Source of the DNA: Burkholderiales bacterium RIFCSPHIGHO2_01_FULL_63_240
GTDB taxonomy: Bacteria > Pseudomonadota > Gammaproteobacteria > Burkholderiales > Burkholderiaceae_C
DNA length: 64,000 nt
Assembly: GCA_001770725.1 (NCBI GenBank)
Contig: MERU01000010.1
Location: 105,396-169,395 of the forward strand
Direction: 5' to 3'
Positions 1 to 6,600 of this stretch are shown here, in pieces (within the stretch, counting starts at the first letter, position 1; every line of letters starts with the position of its first letter). Below the pieces are notes generated by a model. The model was not told where the DNA came from. It was given only the letters and a program-made list of their open reading frames with translations, and did no database searches. The position numbers and the translations under genes were made by a program.

Positions 1-1045
1 CCATGTTGAACAGGGTCGTGCCCACGTGGGCAAAGATGGCTTTTTCGCTCAGCGCGTTGGCATCGACCGCGAAGACGTCCTTGTCGGGCAGGTTGAAGCG
101 CATGGCCGGCGTCCAGTTGCGGCCGATCACGTCCTGCCATTGCCCCTTGGTGCGGTTGAACTTGACGATCAGGCCCGTCTTGGGCGCGGGCTTGCCTTCG
201 GCGTTGGTGGGTGGCCCCAGCCGGCCGCCGGGTGACTTCGTGCCCTTGATGTCGCAAGGCGTGTTGAGCTCGAAGCTCTCGCAGACCAGCTCTTCGTTGA
301 TCGACGCGGTCTGGTTGCCCGACTTGAACGCCGCCACGTAGACCGTGTTGCGATCCGGGCTGACGGCCAGCGCGCGCGGTGTGTCGGCGAAGAAGTTCAT
401 GATGCGCACCGGCACCCCACCAACTTGCGGCGAGAGGTTGTCCGGGTTGAAAACCCAGACGTCGGCGCGCGGCACGCCAGGGGTGGTGAGCTGCGGATCG
501 CCCGCGCCAGGCACGCCCTTGAGCGAGACGTGGGTGAGCTGCTGGCCCCGGTGGGCCGCCGTGATGAAGGCCTTGGCGGGCGAGCCGGCGAAGACGATGT
601 CACGCGGCTCGTCCCCCACCAGCAAGGTGCGCACCACGCGCGGCGTGCCTTGCAGGCTGACGACGCTCACGCTGTCGGAGAGGTGGTTGACCACCCAGAC
701 CTCGCTGGCGTTGCGCACCGCCACCGCCACCGGCTCCAGGCCCACGGGCACGCGCGCTGCCAGTTGCAGCCCGGCCGGGGTGACGTTGAAGACCTCCAGC
801 GTGTTGTTGGGCGTGTTGACCGCGAACAGTTTCGTGCCGTCGGCCGACAGGGCCAGCGGGCGGACGTGGCCGCTCTCGAAGGCGATGAAGTCGGGGGCCG
901 CGGCGCGAGCGGGCGTGGGGGCCTGGGTGGCGATCAGGCCGGCGCACGAGAGCGTCAGGAACGCGGAGGCGAACGCCGAGGTCAACGTGGGCCGCGGAGG
1001 ACGGCCCGGGCCGCTGGACAGGCGGCGCAGGAAAGTGGGGGTCAT
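1..1045 (-). CDS. secreted YVTN/YncE-type beta-propeller protein (C-terminus cut by window edge)
   Basis: The reading frame runs from an ATG at 1045 to the left edge without a stop, so only the first 348 residues are visible. Residues 1-50 look like an export signal: an Arg/Pro-rich start, a hydrophobic stretch and an Ala-rich end (TPARAAA). The next 200 residues hold blade-like repeats such as RPLALSADGTKLFAVN, PVAVAVRNASEVWVVNH, PRDIVFAGSPAKAFIT and PRALAVSPDRNTVYVAA. This is the YVTN/YncE beta-propeller pattern of periplasmic or secreted proteins. The substrate cannot be told. Long relatives often carry further domains after the propeller, which would lie outside this window. A palindromic site sits 17 bases upstream of the start. 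Confidence 0.7.
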   Translation of the reverse strand, partial: MTPTFLRRLSSGPGRPPRPTLTSAFASAFLTLSCAGLIATQAPTPARAAAPDFIAFESGHVRPLALSADGTKLFAVNTPNNTLEVFNVTPAGLQLAARVPVGLEPVAVAVRNASEVWVVNHLSDSVSVVSLQGTPRVVRTLLVGDEPRDIVFAGSPAKAFITAAHRGQQLTHVSLKGVPGAGDPQLTTPGVPRADVWVFNPDNLSPQVGGVPVRIMNFFADTPRALAVSPDRNTVYVAAFKSGNQTASINEELVCESFELNTPCDIKGTKSPGGRLGPPTNAEGKPAPKTGLIVKFNRTKGQWQDVIGRNWTPAMRFNLPDKDVFAVDANALSEKAIFAHVGTTLFNM

Positions 1046-1061
1046 GCGATGTCTCCTGATT

Positions 1062-1085
1062 GAACAGTGTTCGTTTATCGGAACA
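1062..1085. promoter_or_regulatory. candidate operator, GAACA-g-TGTTC palindrome
   Basis: A perfect 11-bp palindrome GAACAGTGTTC (1062-1072) is followed after 8 bases by another GAACA at 1081-1085. It lies just upstream of the propeller gene start at 1045, where a repressor or activator would bind. No regulator gene is adjacent, so the binding protein is unknown. Confidence 0.35.
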
Positions 1086-1187
1086 TCGGCATTCACTTAC
1101 AAAAGCACACGAACGCTGAACCGGGCAAACCCCGGAGCGCGGGTGTCTCTGGCGGCAAAAGGCGTCAGACCAGGGCCGCAGCCAGGG

Positions 1188-1910
1188 TCAACCCTGGAGC
1201 CACTTCATCAGCGCGGGCAGCACCAGGGCGGTGAGCAGGCCGTTGAGCCCCATCGACAGGGCGGCGAAGGCGCCGCAGGCCTCGCTGAGCTGGATCGCCC
1301 GCGAGGTGCCGATGGCGTGCGCACAGGTGCCCAGGGCGGTGCCCAGGGCCGCGTCGTCGCCCGGGCGCAGGCGGGCGAACAGCCAGGGGCCGACCACGGC
1401 GCCCAGCAGGCCCGTGACCAGCACGATGGTCGCCGCGATGGCCGGGTTGGCGCCGATCTCCTGCGCCAGCACGGTCGCCAGCGCGGTGGTGACCGACTTG
1501 GTGGTCAGCGCCAGCAGCAGTCCGTGGCTGCCGCCCAGCGCCCAGGCCACCAGCACGGCCGAGCCGCTGGCCACCACGCTGCCCACCAGCAGCGCCGCCA
1601 GCGTGCTGCGCCAGCGGGCCTTGAGTTGCGTGAGTTCGCCGTACAGCGGGATGGCCAGCGCCACGATGGCCGGCCCCAGCATCCAGTGCAGAAAGCGCGT
1701 GCCCTCGAAGTAAGTGGCGTAGGGCATGCCGATGGCCTTGAGCGCCACGATGACGATGGCCACGGCCAGGATCAGCGGATGAAAGAAGGGCGACTGCCCG
1801 GCGCGGCGATGCAGCCAGGTGCCCGCCGCGTAGGCCGCCAACGTCAGCCCCAGCGGGAAGATCGGATGAGCCAGGATGGCCTGGGCTGCGGCGTTCAGGG
1901 CCTCACTCAT
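1188..1910 (-). CDS. lrgB: LrgB/CidB-family membrane protein
   Basis: A 240-residue membrane protein with about seven hydrophobic segments. It matches the LrgB/CidB family, seen in the conserved run TKSVTTALA (family TPKSVT-type motif) and in GTCAHAIGTSRA. LrgB works with LrgA as a holin/antiholin-like pair; later work links plant and bacterial homologues to export of glycolate or pyruvate. The ATG at 1910 is preferred over an upstream GTG at 1925 because it overlaps the lrgA stop codon (ATGAGTGA), which indicates translational coupling. The pair lies downstream of dctA on the same strand, compatible with a carboxylate-transport theme. Confidence 0.88.
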   Translation of the reverse strand: MSEALNAAAQAILAHPIFPLGLTLAAYAAGTWLHRRAGQSPFFHPLILAVAIVIVALKAIGMPYATYFEGTRFLHWMLGPAIVALAIPLYGELTQLKARWRSTLAALLVGSVVASGSAVLVAWALGGSHGLLLALTTKSVTTALATVLAQEIGANPAIAATIVLVTGLLGAVVGPWLFARLRPGDDAALGTALGTCAHAIGTSRAIQLSEACGAFAALSMGLNGLLTALVLPALMKWLQG

Positions 1911-2298
1911 CGCGCGCCTCGCCACCGCCTGGTCGATCCGTCACGGTGTGTGCGCCCGGCCCATCGAATCGGCTGAACCAGCGAACGGCCAGACCGGTGG
2001 CCGCCATGCCCAGCACGATGCTCACGCACAGCGCGGCAGTCAGAGGCCAGGCGTCGGCGCGCAGGGCATCGAACTGCTCCATGATGCCCACGCTGACCGG
2101 CACCAGGAACAGCGGCACCAGCATCAGCAAGGTGTGCCCGGCGCGTCGCACCTCGGGCATCTGCCCTTTGCGCGCCAGCAGCGCGGCCAGCACGAACACC
2201 ATGCCCACCACGGCCGAAGGCACGGGCAGGCCGGTCACGGTGACCACGGCCTCGCCGACCAGCTGGCCAGCGACCAACAGCACCAGGCCCTGGATCAT
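1903..2298 (-). CDS. lrgA: LrgA/CidA-family membrane protein
   Basis: A 131-residue protein with four hydrophobic segments, the normal size and topology of LrgA/CidA. Characteristic motifs are GQLVGEAV, TGLPVPSAVVGMV and LLMLVPLFLVPVSVGIM. The open frame extends further upstream, but residues before the ATG at 2298 are Arg/Pro-rich and unlike the family, so this start is chosen although no clear ribosome site precedes it. The C-terminal tail after the last membrane segment is short and charged and overlaps lrgB by 8 bases. It is expected to act with LrgB in the inner membrane. Confidence 0.85.
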   Translation of the reverse strand: MIQGLVLLVAGQLVGEAVVTVTGLPVPSAVVGMVFVLAALLARKGQMPEVRRAGHTLLMLVPLFLVPVSVGIMEQFDALRADAWPLTAALCVSIVLGMAATGLAVRWFSRFDGPGAHTVTDRPGGGEARDE

Positions 2299-2398
2299 GA
2301 TGAGAATGAAAAAGAGGACGTCATCGGGATCGGATTGTCGCCGACGACGCCCCTTGCATCGGGCATGCGGGCAGCACCCAGGCCACCCTGCCCCGCGA

Positions 2399-3754
2399 TC
2401 AGGCCTGCGAGCGCCCCGCCGAAGCAGCGGGCTCACCCAGGTGCTCGGCGTGGTTGCCGACGTTCTGGGCTGCGGCAACCGATGCCACCGCGCCAGCCAG
2501 GCTGCCACCGCTGAGCTCACGGTCCAGGGCCTCGCGGTCAAGCTGGCCCTCCCAACGCGCCACGACGATGGTGGCCACGCTGTTGCCGATGAAGTTGGTC
2601 AGCGCACGGGCTTCCGACATGAAGCGGTCCACGCCCAGGATGAGGGCCAGGCCGGCCACCGGCACCTCGGGCACCACGGCCAGCGTGGCGGCCAGGGTGA
2701 TGAAGCCCGCACCCGTCACGCCTGAAGCCCCCTTGGACGTCAGCATGGCCACGCCCAAGATGGACAGCTGCTGCGTCAGCGAGAGGTCGATGTTCAGGGC
2801 CTGGGCCACGAACAGCGCCGCCATCGTCAGGTAGATGTTGGTGCCGTCCAGGTTGAACGAGTAACCCGCGGGCACCACCAGGCCCACCACCGGCTTGGCG
2901 CAGCCCAGGCGCTCGAGCTTGTGCATCAGCGGCACCAGGGCCGACTCCGACGACGAGGTGCCCAGCACGGTCAGCAGCTCTTCCTTGAGGTAGGCGATCA
3001 GCTTGAAGATGTTGAAGCCCGTCAGCGCCGCGATGGAGCCCAGCACGCCGACCACGAACAGCACGCAGCACAGGTAGAAGCTGGCCATCAGGAACATCAG
3101 CGGCTTGAGCGAGTCGACGCCGTACTTGCCCAGGGTGAAGGCCATGGCGCCACCGGCACCGATGGGCGCCAGCTTCATGATGACGTTCATCATCGCGAAG
3201 AAGATGTGCGAGCACTCTTCGATGAAGGTGTGCACCGCCTTCGCGCGGGTTCCCATGCGCTGCATGGCGTAGCCGAACAGCAGCGCCAGCAGCAGCACCT
3301 GCAGCAGGTCGCCCGAGCCCGTGAAGGCGTCGGTGAAGGTCTTGGGGATGATGTGCAGCACGAAGTCCACCGTGCTTTGCTCGCCGGCCTTCTTGGCGTA
3401 GGCGGCCACGGCCTTGCTGTCGAGCGTGTGCGGGTCGGCGTTGAAACCAGCGCCCGGCTGCAGCAGGTTGACCACCACCAGGCCGATGGCCAGCGCCAGC
3501 GTCGACACCACCTCGAAGTAGGTGAAGGCCTTGACGCCCACGCGACCGACCTGCTTCATGTCGCTGCCGTTGGCGATGCCCAGCACCACCGTGCAGAAGA
3601 TGATCGGCGCGATCAGCATCTTGACCAGCGAGATGAAGCCATCGCCCAGCGGCTTGAGCTGCACACCGAGTTGCGGGTTGACGATGCCGATGCAGACGCC
3701 AGCGACGATGGCGAGCACGACCCAGAAGTAGAGGCTGGAGGCGATGCGTTTCAT
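2399..3754 (-). CDS. dctA: C4-dicarboxylate:cation symporter DctA
   Basis: A 451-residue inner-membrane transporter of the DAACS (glutamate/dicarboxylate symporter) family, expected to import succinate, fumarate and malate. The family signatures are clear: [21 protein letters not shown] (serine-rich reentrant loop), [14 protein letters not shown] (substrate and cation binding in TM7) and [13 protein letters not shown] (second hairpin). The ATG at 3754 (MKRIAS) starts directly before the first membrane segment and matches DctA N-termini, so the 14 extra upstream codons are left out. The last 40 residues are Ala-rich and not conserved. No dctBD two-component genes are in view. Confidence 0.93.
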   Translation of the reverse strand: MKRIASSLYFWVVLAIVAGVCIGIVNPQLGVQLKPLGDGFISLVKMLIAPIIFCTVVLGIANGSDMKQVGRVGVKAFTYFEVVSTLALAIGLVVVNLLQPGAGFNADPHTLDSKAVAAYAKKAGEQSTVDFVLHIIPKTFTDAFTGSGDLLQVLLLALLFGYAMQRMGTRAKAVHTFIEECSHIFFAMMNVIMKLAPIGAGGAMAFTLGKYGVDSLKPLMFLMASFYLCCVLFVVGVLGSIAALTGFNIFKLIAYLKEELLTVLGTSSSESALVPLMHKLERLGCAKPVVGLVVPAGYSFNLDGTNIYLTMAALFVAQALNIDLSLTQQLSILGVAMLTSKGASGVTGAGFITLAATLAVVPEVPVAGLALILGVDRFMSEARALTNFIGNSVATIVVARWEGQLDREALDRELSGGSLAGAVASVAAAQNVGNHAEHLGEPAASAGRSQA

Positions 3755-3894
3755 GGGGAGTCCGGGAGGGCGGAGCCGACAAGACAAACCGGCCACGCGG
3801 GCCGGTGCACATGAAACGAAGGTTATCGAGCGGGGATCAAAAAGAAATTGTGGGCGTCCACATGCGAGCCACCGGCCCCCACATGCGCGCGGCT

Positions 3895-4161
3895 TCAGTC
3901 GGTGCCGCGACGGCCATCGTCATCGCCTGGTGGCTCGCCCTGCTGAACGTCCGCCTGAGCGCCCTCATCACCGCGATCCGGCTGCAGCCAGCGCTCGCGC
4001 TGCGCCCGCACGATGTCATCGAGCCTCTGGTCGTTGGCCGCGAAGGCGCGGCAGTGGCGGCAGACCAACCGGTGATGGCCTGCCTGCAGTCGCGTCAGCC
4101 AGCCCGACTCGTCCAGCTCGCCCGAAGTCAGCAGGAACACGAAGCGTTGACAGCTGATCAC
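3895..4161 (-). CDS. small cytosolic zinc-finger anti-sigma factor
   Basis: An 88-residue protein beginning with GTG at 4161, its start overlapping the sigma factor stop (GTGA). It holds the zinc anti-sigma motif H-x3-C-x2-C (HRLVCRHC, residues about 29-36) with an earlier Cys at residue 4, as in RsrA/ChrR-type proteins. There is no membrane segment, and the C-terminus is an acidic, Gln/Gly/Asp-rich tail, so it should be soluble. By family knowledge it would hold the adjacent ECF sigma inactive until a signal, often redox or metal stress, releases it. The overlap with the sigma gene is the main contextual support. Confidence 0.75.
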   Translation of the reverse strand: MISCQRFVFLLTSGELDESGWLTRLQAGHHRLVCRHCRAFAANDQRLDDIVRAQRERWLQPDRGDEGAQADVQQGEPPGDDDGRRGTD

Positions 4162-4760
4162 GCCGCGCCTCCTTCGAACCAGTTCTGCGTCAGGCAGACC
4201 TGAAGCTGCTTGCGGGCGCGGCTCATGCACTGCCAGTAGTCGGCCTTGCTCAGGCCCAGCGTGGCGCAGATCTCCTCGGCCTCGCACTCCAGCATCTCCT
4301 TCATGCTGAACACCCGAGCCGGTTTGGCCGGCAGCTTGTGCACGCAGGCATCGACCACGGCGAAGAACTGGTCCGAGGCCAGCGTGCCCTCAGGCGATTG
4401 CCACAGCGCCGGGGCCACGCCTGGGTGCCAATGCCCGCCCTGGTCGAACAGCGCTTCCTCGAAATCCGCATCGTTGCGATCGCCCGCGAGTTCGCTGACC
4501 GGTTGCTCGCGGCGGTAGCGCTGGCGCAGCCGGTCGGTGATCTTGTGCTTGAGGATGCCGAACAGGTAGTTGCGCGGGTCGTTGACCTGTGCCGCATCGG
4601 CGCGTGCGGCCAGGGCGGCGATGAGCGCCTCCTGCACGGCGTCTTCGGCGTCTTCACGCGGCTGGATGTGCAGCTGGGCAAAACGCAGCATGGGCGTGCG
4701 CCACCGGTGCGCCCAGTCGGCCACGGTGTCGCTGCGTCCCTGCGTGCTGGTCTGCTCCAT
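4158..4760 (-). CDS. ECF-type RNA polymerase sigma factor
   Basis: A 200-residue sigma-70-family protein of ECF size. Region 2 is seen in LRFAQLHIQPREDAEDAVQEALIAALA and in DPRNYLFGILKHKITDRLRQRY. Region 4 is seen in LPAKPARVFSMKEMLECEAEEICATLGLS and the helix with YWQCMSRARKQLQVCL. The linker between the regions carries an unusual 40-residue acidic and His/Trp-bearing insert, a feature of a Burkholderiales ECF subgroup. The ATG at 4760 is chosen over a TTG at 4772. The stop overlaps the anti-sigma start. The target regulon is not visible; sigma autoregulation from the intergenic space to the CPBP gene is likely but unproven. Confidence 0.88.
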   Translation of the reverse strand: MEQTSTQGRSDTVADWAHRWRTPMLRFAQLHIQPREDAEDAVQEALIAALAARADAAQVNDPRNYLFGILKHKITDRLRQRYRREQPVSELAGDRNDADFEEALFDQGGHWHPGVAPALWQSPEGTLASDQFFAVVDACVHKLPAKPARVFSMKEMLECEAEEICATLGLSKADYWQCMSRARKQLQVCLTQNWFEGGAA

Positions 4761-4829
4761 GGGCGAATTCAACCACGATCAAGGGCCCTGGCGACCCCAT
4801 CGGTCGCGGCGGGCCCACAATCGCCGCCC

Positions 4830-5759
4830 ATGCCCCAAGCCCTGCCCTTCATCGTGCTCTGGGTGGCCGGCCTGGCCCTGTGGTGCCAGCCGACCGCCGC
4901 ATCGGCCCTGCCCGGCCCGCACCGGTGGGGCCGTCGGCGGCCGCCAGCCTGGGCACTGGCCTGGTTGCTGGCATGGGGCCTGGCCTGGTCCGGCGGCCTG
5001 CTCGATGCCCGTGGGGCCCTGGCCATCCTCGGCTGCATCGGCCTGACCACCTGGTGGCACGCCGCGGCGCGCAGGCACCAGGGCACCTGGGTCGGCGCGC
5101 TGGTGCCTTGGCTGATCGGCGCCCTGTCCCTGGCGCTGGCCCTGCACGCGGTGCCGGGCGTCCACAACCCGCTGGTGCTCGATGGCGTCCAGTGGCGCCC
5201 GGGTGACCCCGCCTTCAGCCTGCGCGCCTCCTTCGACAAGGCTTGCGCCGGGCTGATGCTGCTGGCCACCGTGGTGCCACGCGCCATGGCGCCGGGTGCC
5301 AACCCGCGCTGGGCCCGACCCACGGCCTTGGCGGCCTGCCTGACCACCGCCGCGGCCTTGGGCCTGGCCTGGGCCTGGGGGCTGACCGAGCCCGCACGCA
5401 CCTGGCCTCAAGTGCCGGGGCGCCCCGACGCCCTGCCCCTGTTCCTGCTGCTCAACCTCTTCGTGACCTGCGTGGCCGAAGAGGCCTTCTTCCGCGGGCT
5501 GCTGCAGTCGGCGCTGGCCAGGCGCTGCGCTCCGTGGGGCGCCCCGGGCCTGGCCGCGGCCATCGCCCTGCCCGCCGTCCTGTTCGGGCTGGCCCACCTC
5601 GGCGGCGGCCCCCTGATGGCCGCCCTGGCCACCTGGGTCGGGCTGGGCAGCGGCTGGGCGCTGGCGCGGACCTCGCGCATCGAGGCCGCCGTGATCGTGC
5701 ACTTCGCGGTCAACGCGACCCACCTGCTGGCCTTCACCTACCCGGCGCGAATGGCTTGA
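4830..5759 (+). CDS. CPBP-family intramembrane metalloprotease
   Basis: A 309-residue membrane protein with about eight hydrophobic segments. The C-terminal half carries the CPBP (Abi/CAAX-protease-like, PF02517) motifs in order: EEAFFRGLL (paired Glu plus Arg), then FGLAHLGGG (catalytic His), then HFAVNATH (last motif with His and Asn). In this family the Glu and His residues form the intramembrane metal or activation site. Bacterial members serve in bacteriocin immunity or unspecified proteolysis, so a substrate cannot be assigned. The ATG at 4830 begins the first membrane segment. The gene is divergent from the ECF sigma with a 69-bp gap. Confidence 0.82.
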   Translation: MPQALPFIVLWVAGLALWCQPTAASALPGPHRWGRRRPPAWALAWLLAWGLAWSGGLLDARGALAILGCIGLTTWWHAAARRHQGTWVGALVPWLIGALSLALALHAVPGVHNPLVLDGVQWRPGDPAFSLRASFDKACAGLMLLATVVPRAMAPGANPRWARPTALAACLTTAAALGLAWAWGLTEPARTWPQVPGRPDALPLFLLLNLFVTCVAEEAFFRGLLQSALARRCAPWGAPGLAAAIALPAVLFGLAHLGGGPLMAALATWVGLGSGWALARTSRIEAAVIVHFAVNATHLLAFTYPARMA

Positions 5760-5864
5760 GGCGCCCCGGGGCTCACCGCCCTCGTTAAACTGGCGGTTTG
5801 GCGAGAAATCGCCCACCCGCCTTCCCCGCAACGCTTGCATGCCGCCTTCCAGGCGCAACGCCCC

Positions 5865-6110
5865 ATGAGCCAGACCGAACGCCCCGAACTGCCCGACCGC
5901 CTCTCGATCGACCCGCGCAGCCCGCACCACGTCGCCGCCGTGTTCCAGCACGACATCGGCATCCGCTTCAACGACAAGGAGCGCAACGACGTCGAGGAAT
6001 ACTGCGTCAGCGAAGGCTGGGTCAAGGTGCCGGCCGGCAAGACGCTGGACCGCAAGGGCCGCCCCATGTGCATCAAGCTCAAGGGCAAGGTCGAGGCCTT
6101 CTACCGTTGA
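5865..6110 (+). CDS. DUF3297 family small protein
   Basis: An 81-residue soluble protein recognised as DUF3297 by LPDRLSIDPRSPHH, a central VEEYCVSEGWVKVPAG and the end KLKGKVEAFY. The family is widespread in Proteobacteria and has no assigned function. The ATG at 5865 gives the usual N-terminus (MSQTERPELPDRLS); an in-frame TTG 30 bases upstream is less likely. The stop codon overlaps the likely TTG start of the next gene, so the two are probably co-translated. Confidence 0.85.
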   Translation: MSQTERPELPDRLSIDPRSPHHVAAVFQHDIGIRFNDKERNDVEEYCVSEGWVKVPAGKTLDRKGRPMCIKLKGKVEAFYR

Positions 6111-6349
6111 AGCCCGACACCCAGCTGGACCTGGCCCCCGCCCCCAGCGGGGTGCCCAGCCCATGCCGCAGCCTGTGCCGCCTCGACGAGGCCGACCTGT
6201 GCACCGGCTGCGGCCGCAGCCGCGACGACATCCGCCGCTGGAAAACCATGGCCGACGACGAGCGACTGGCCTGCCTGGCCCGCGCCGCTCGCCAACGCCA
6301 GGCCTGGGACAGCCTTGCGGCGCCCCGCCTCGGCGCCGACCCGGCTTGA
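6107..6349 (+). CDS. DUF1289 family Cys-rich protein
   Basis: An 80-residue protein read from a TTG at 6107 that overlaps the preceding stop (TTGA). It carries the DUF1289 core: SPCRSLCRLDEADLCTGCGRS followed by DDIRRW and a basic helix (DERLACLARAARQRQ). Three Cys pairs or near-pairs suggest metal or iron-sulfur binding, but the family is uncharacterised. No ATG exists upstream of the Cys motif in this frame that avoids DUF3297, which is why the rare start is accepted. A perfect hairpin 21 bases after the stop may end the transcript. Confidence 0.78.
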   Translation: MKPDTQLDLAPAPSGVPSPCRSLCRLDEADLCTGCGRSRDDIRRWKTMADDERLACLARAARQRQAWDSLAAPRLGADPA

Positions 6350-6369
6350 TGCACCTCAAGCGTGCCCGG

Positions 6370-6384
6370 CCGCCTCGCAGGCGG
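6370..6384 (+). terminator. hairpin after the DUF3297-DUF1289 pair
   Basis: CCGCCT-cgc-AGGCGG is a perfect 6-bp stem with a 3-base loop, 21 bases after the DUF1289 stop. There is no T-run behind it, so it may be a weak or Rho-assisted end rather than a classic intrinsic terminator. It separates the DUF genes from the nirB control region. Confidence 0.4.
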
Positions 6385-6394
6385 GCTGGCGCAC

Positions 6395-6411
6395 AGCACC
6401 AATGTGGTGCA
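6395..6411. promoter_or_regulatory. NtrC-type binding site upstream of nirB
   Basis: The sequence AGCACCAATGTGGTGCA fits the NtrC (NRI) consensus TGCACC-N5-GGTGCA at every position except the first T. The core GCACC-N5-GGTGC is a perfect palindrome. It lies about 75 bases upstream of the expected start of transcription from the sigma-54 promoter at 6452-6466, a workable enhancer position. Together they suggest nitrogen-limitation control of nirBD. Confidence 0.72.
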
Positions 6412-6451
6412 ATCGACTTTTCAAGCCCATGCCCCCCGGGGAAACCAACCC

Positions 6452-6466
6452 GGCACGGCGCTTGCA
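6452..6466 (+). promoter_or_regulatory. sigma-54 promoter of nirBD
   Basis: GGCACG-gcgc-TTGCA matches the -24/-12 consensus TGGCACG-N4-TTGCW except for the first T. The GG and GC doublets are separated by exactly 10 bases, as RpoN requires. Transcription should start near 6477, leaving a leader of about 124 bases before the nirB ATG. The NtrC-type site upstream supports the reading. Confidence 0.75.
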
Positions 6467-6476
6467 TGAGATGACG

Positions 6477-6600
6477 CATCCGACCCGGTGGTGAAGTCGC
6501 CCCGGTCATGCACGACTCCCGCTGACGACGGCGGACTCAGTCGGCACTGGCGCCTGGCGCCGGTCCCCACCTGCACGTCCTCGTCTTCTCTGGAGCAATC
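6477..6600 (+). ncRNA. candidate NasR/ANTAR-responsive nirB leader RNA
   Basis: The predicted 5' leader folds into two small hairpins before a terminator-like stem. Hairpin 1 (6482-6507) has an outer GA/UC, a CCGG/CCGG stem and a short GGU/GCC inner stem closing the hexaloop GAAGUC. Hairpin 2 (6519-6534) is CCGCU/GGCGG closing the hexaloop GACGAC. Both loops read GA-N-G-N-C. ANTAR proteins such as NasR bind paired hexaloop hairpins and block a following terminator. A NIT-ANTAR gene lies directly after nirBD. The fold was made by hand; the match of the loops to the published ANTAR consensus is not verified. Confidence 0.5.
6546..6564 (+). terminator. attenuator-like hairpin in nirB leader
   Basis: ACTGGCGCCTGGCGCCGGT forms an 8-bp stem (one G-U pair) with a 3-base loop. 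It is followed by a pyrimidine-rich stretch (TCCTCGTCTTCTCT) rather than a pure T-run. It ends 36 bases before the nirB ATG. Its place, after two hexaloop hairpins, is that of the terminator in nas leader attenuation. Confidence 0.45.

Noticed and set aside
345..1976. A 543-codon plus-strand frame over the propeller gene and lrgB
   Set aside because: The opposite strand has a signal peptide, propeller repeats and a known membrane family. The plus frame is Arg/Gln/His-rich noise.
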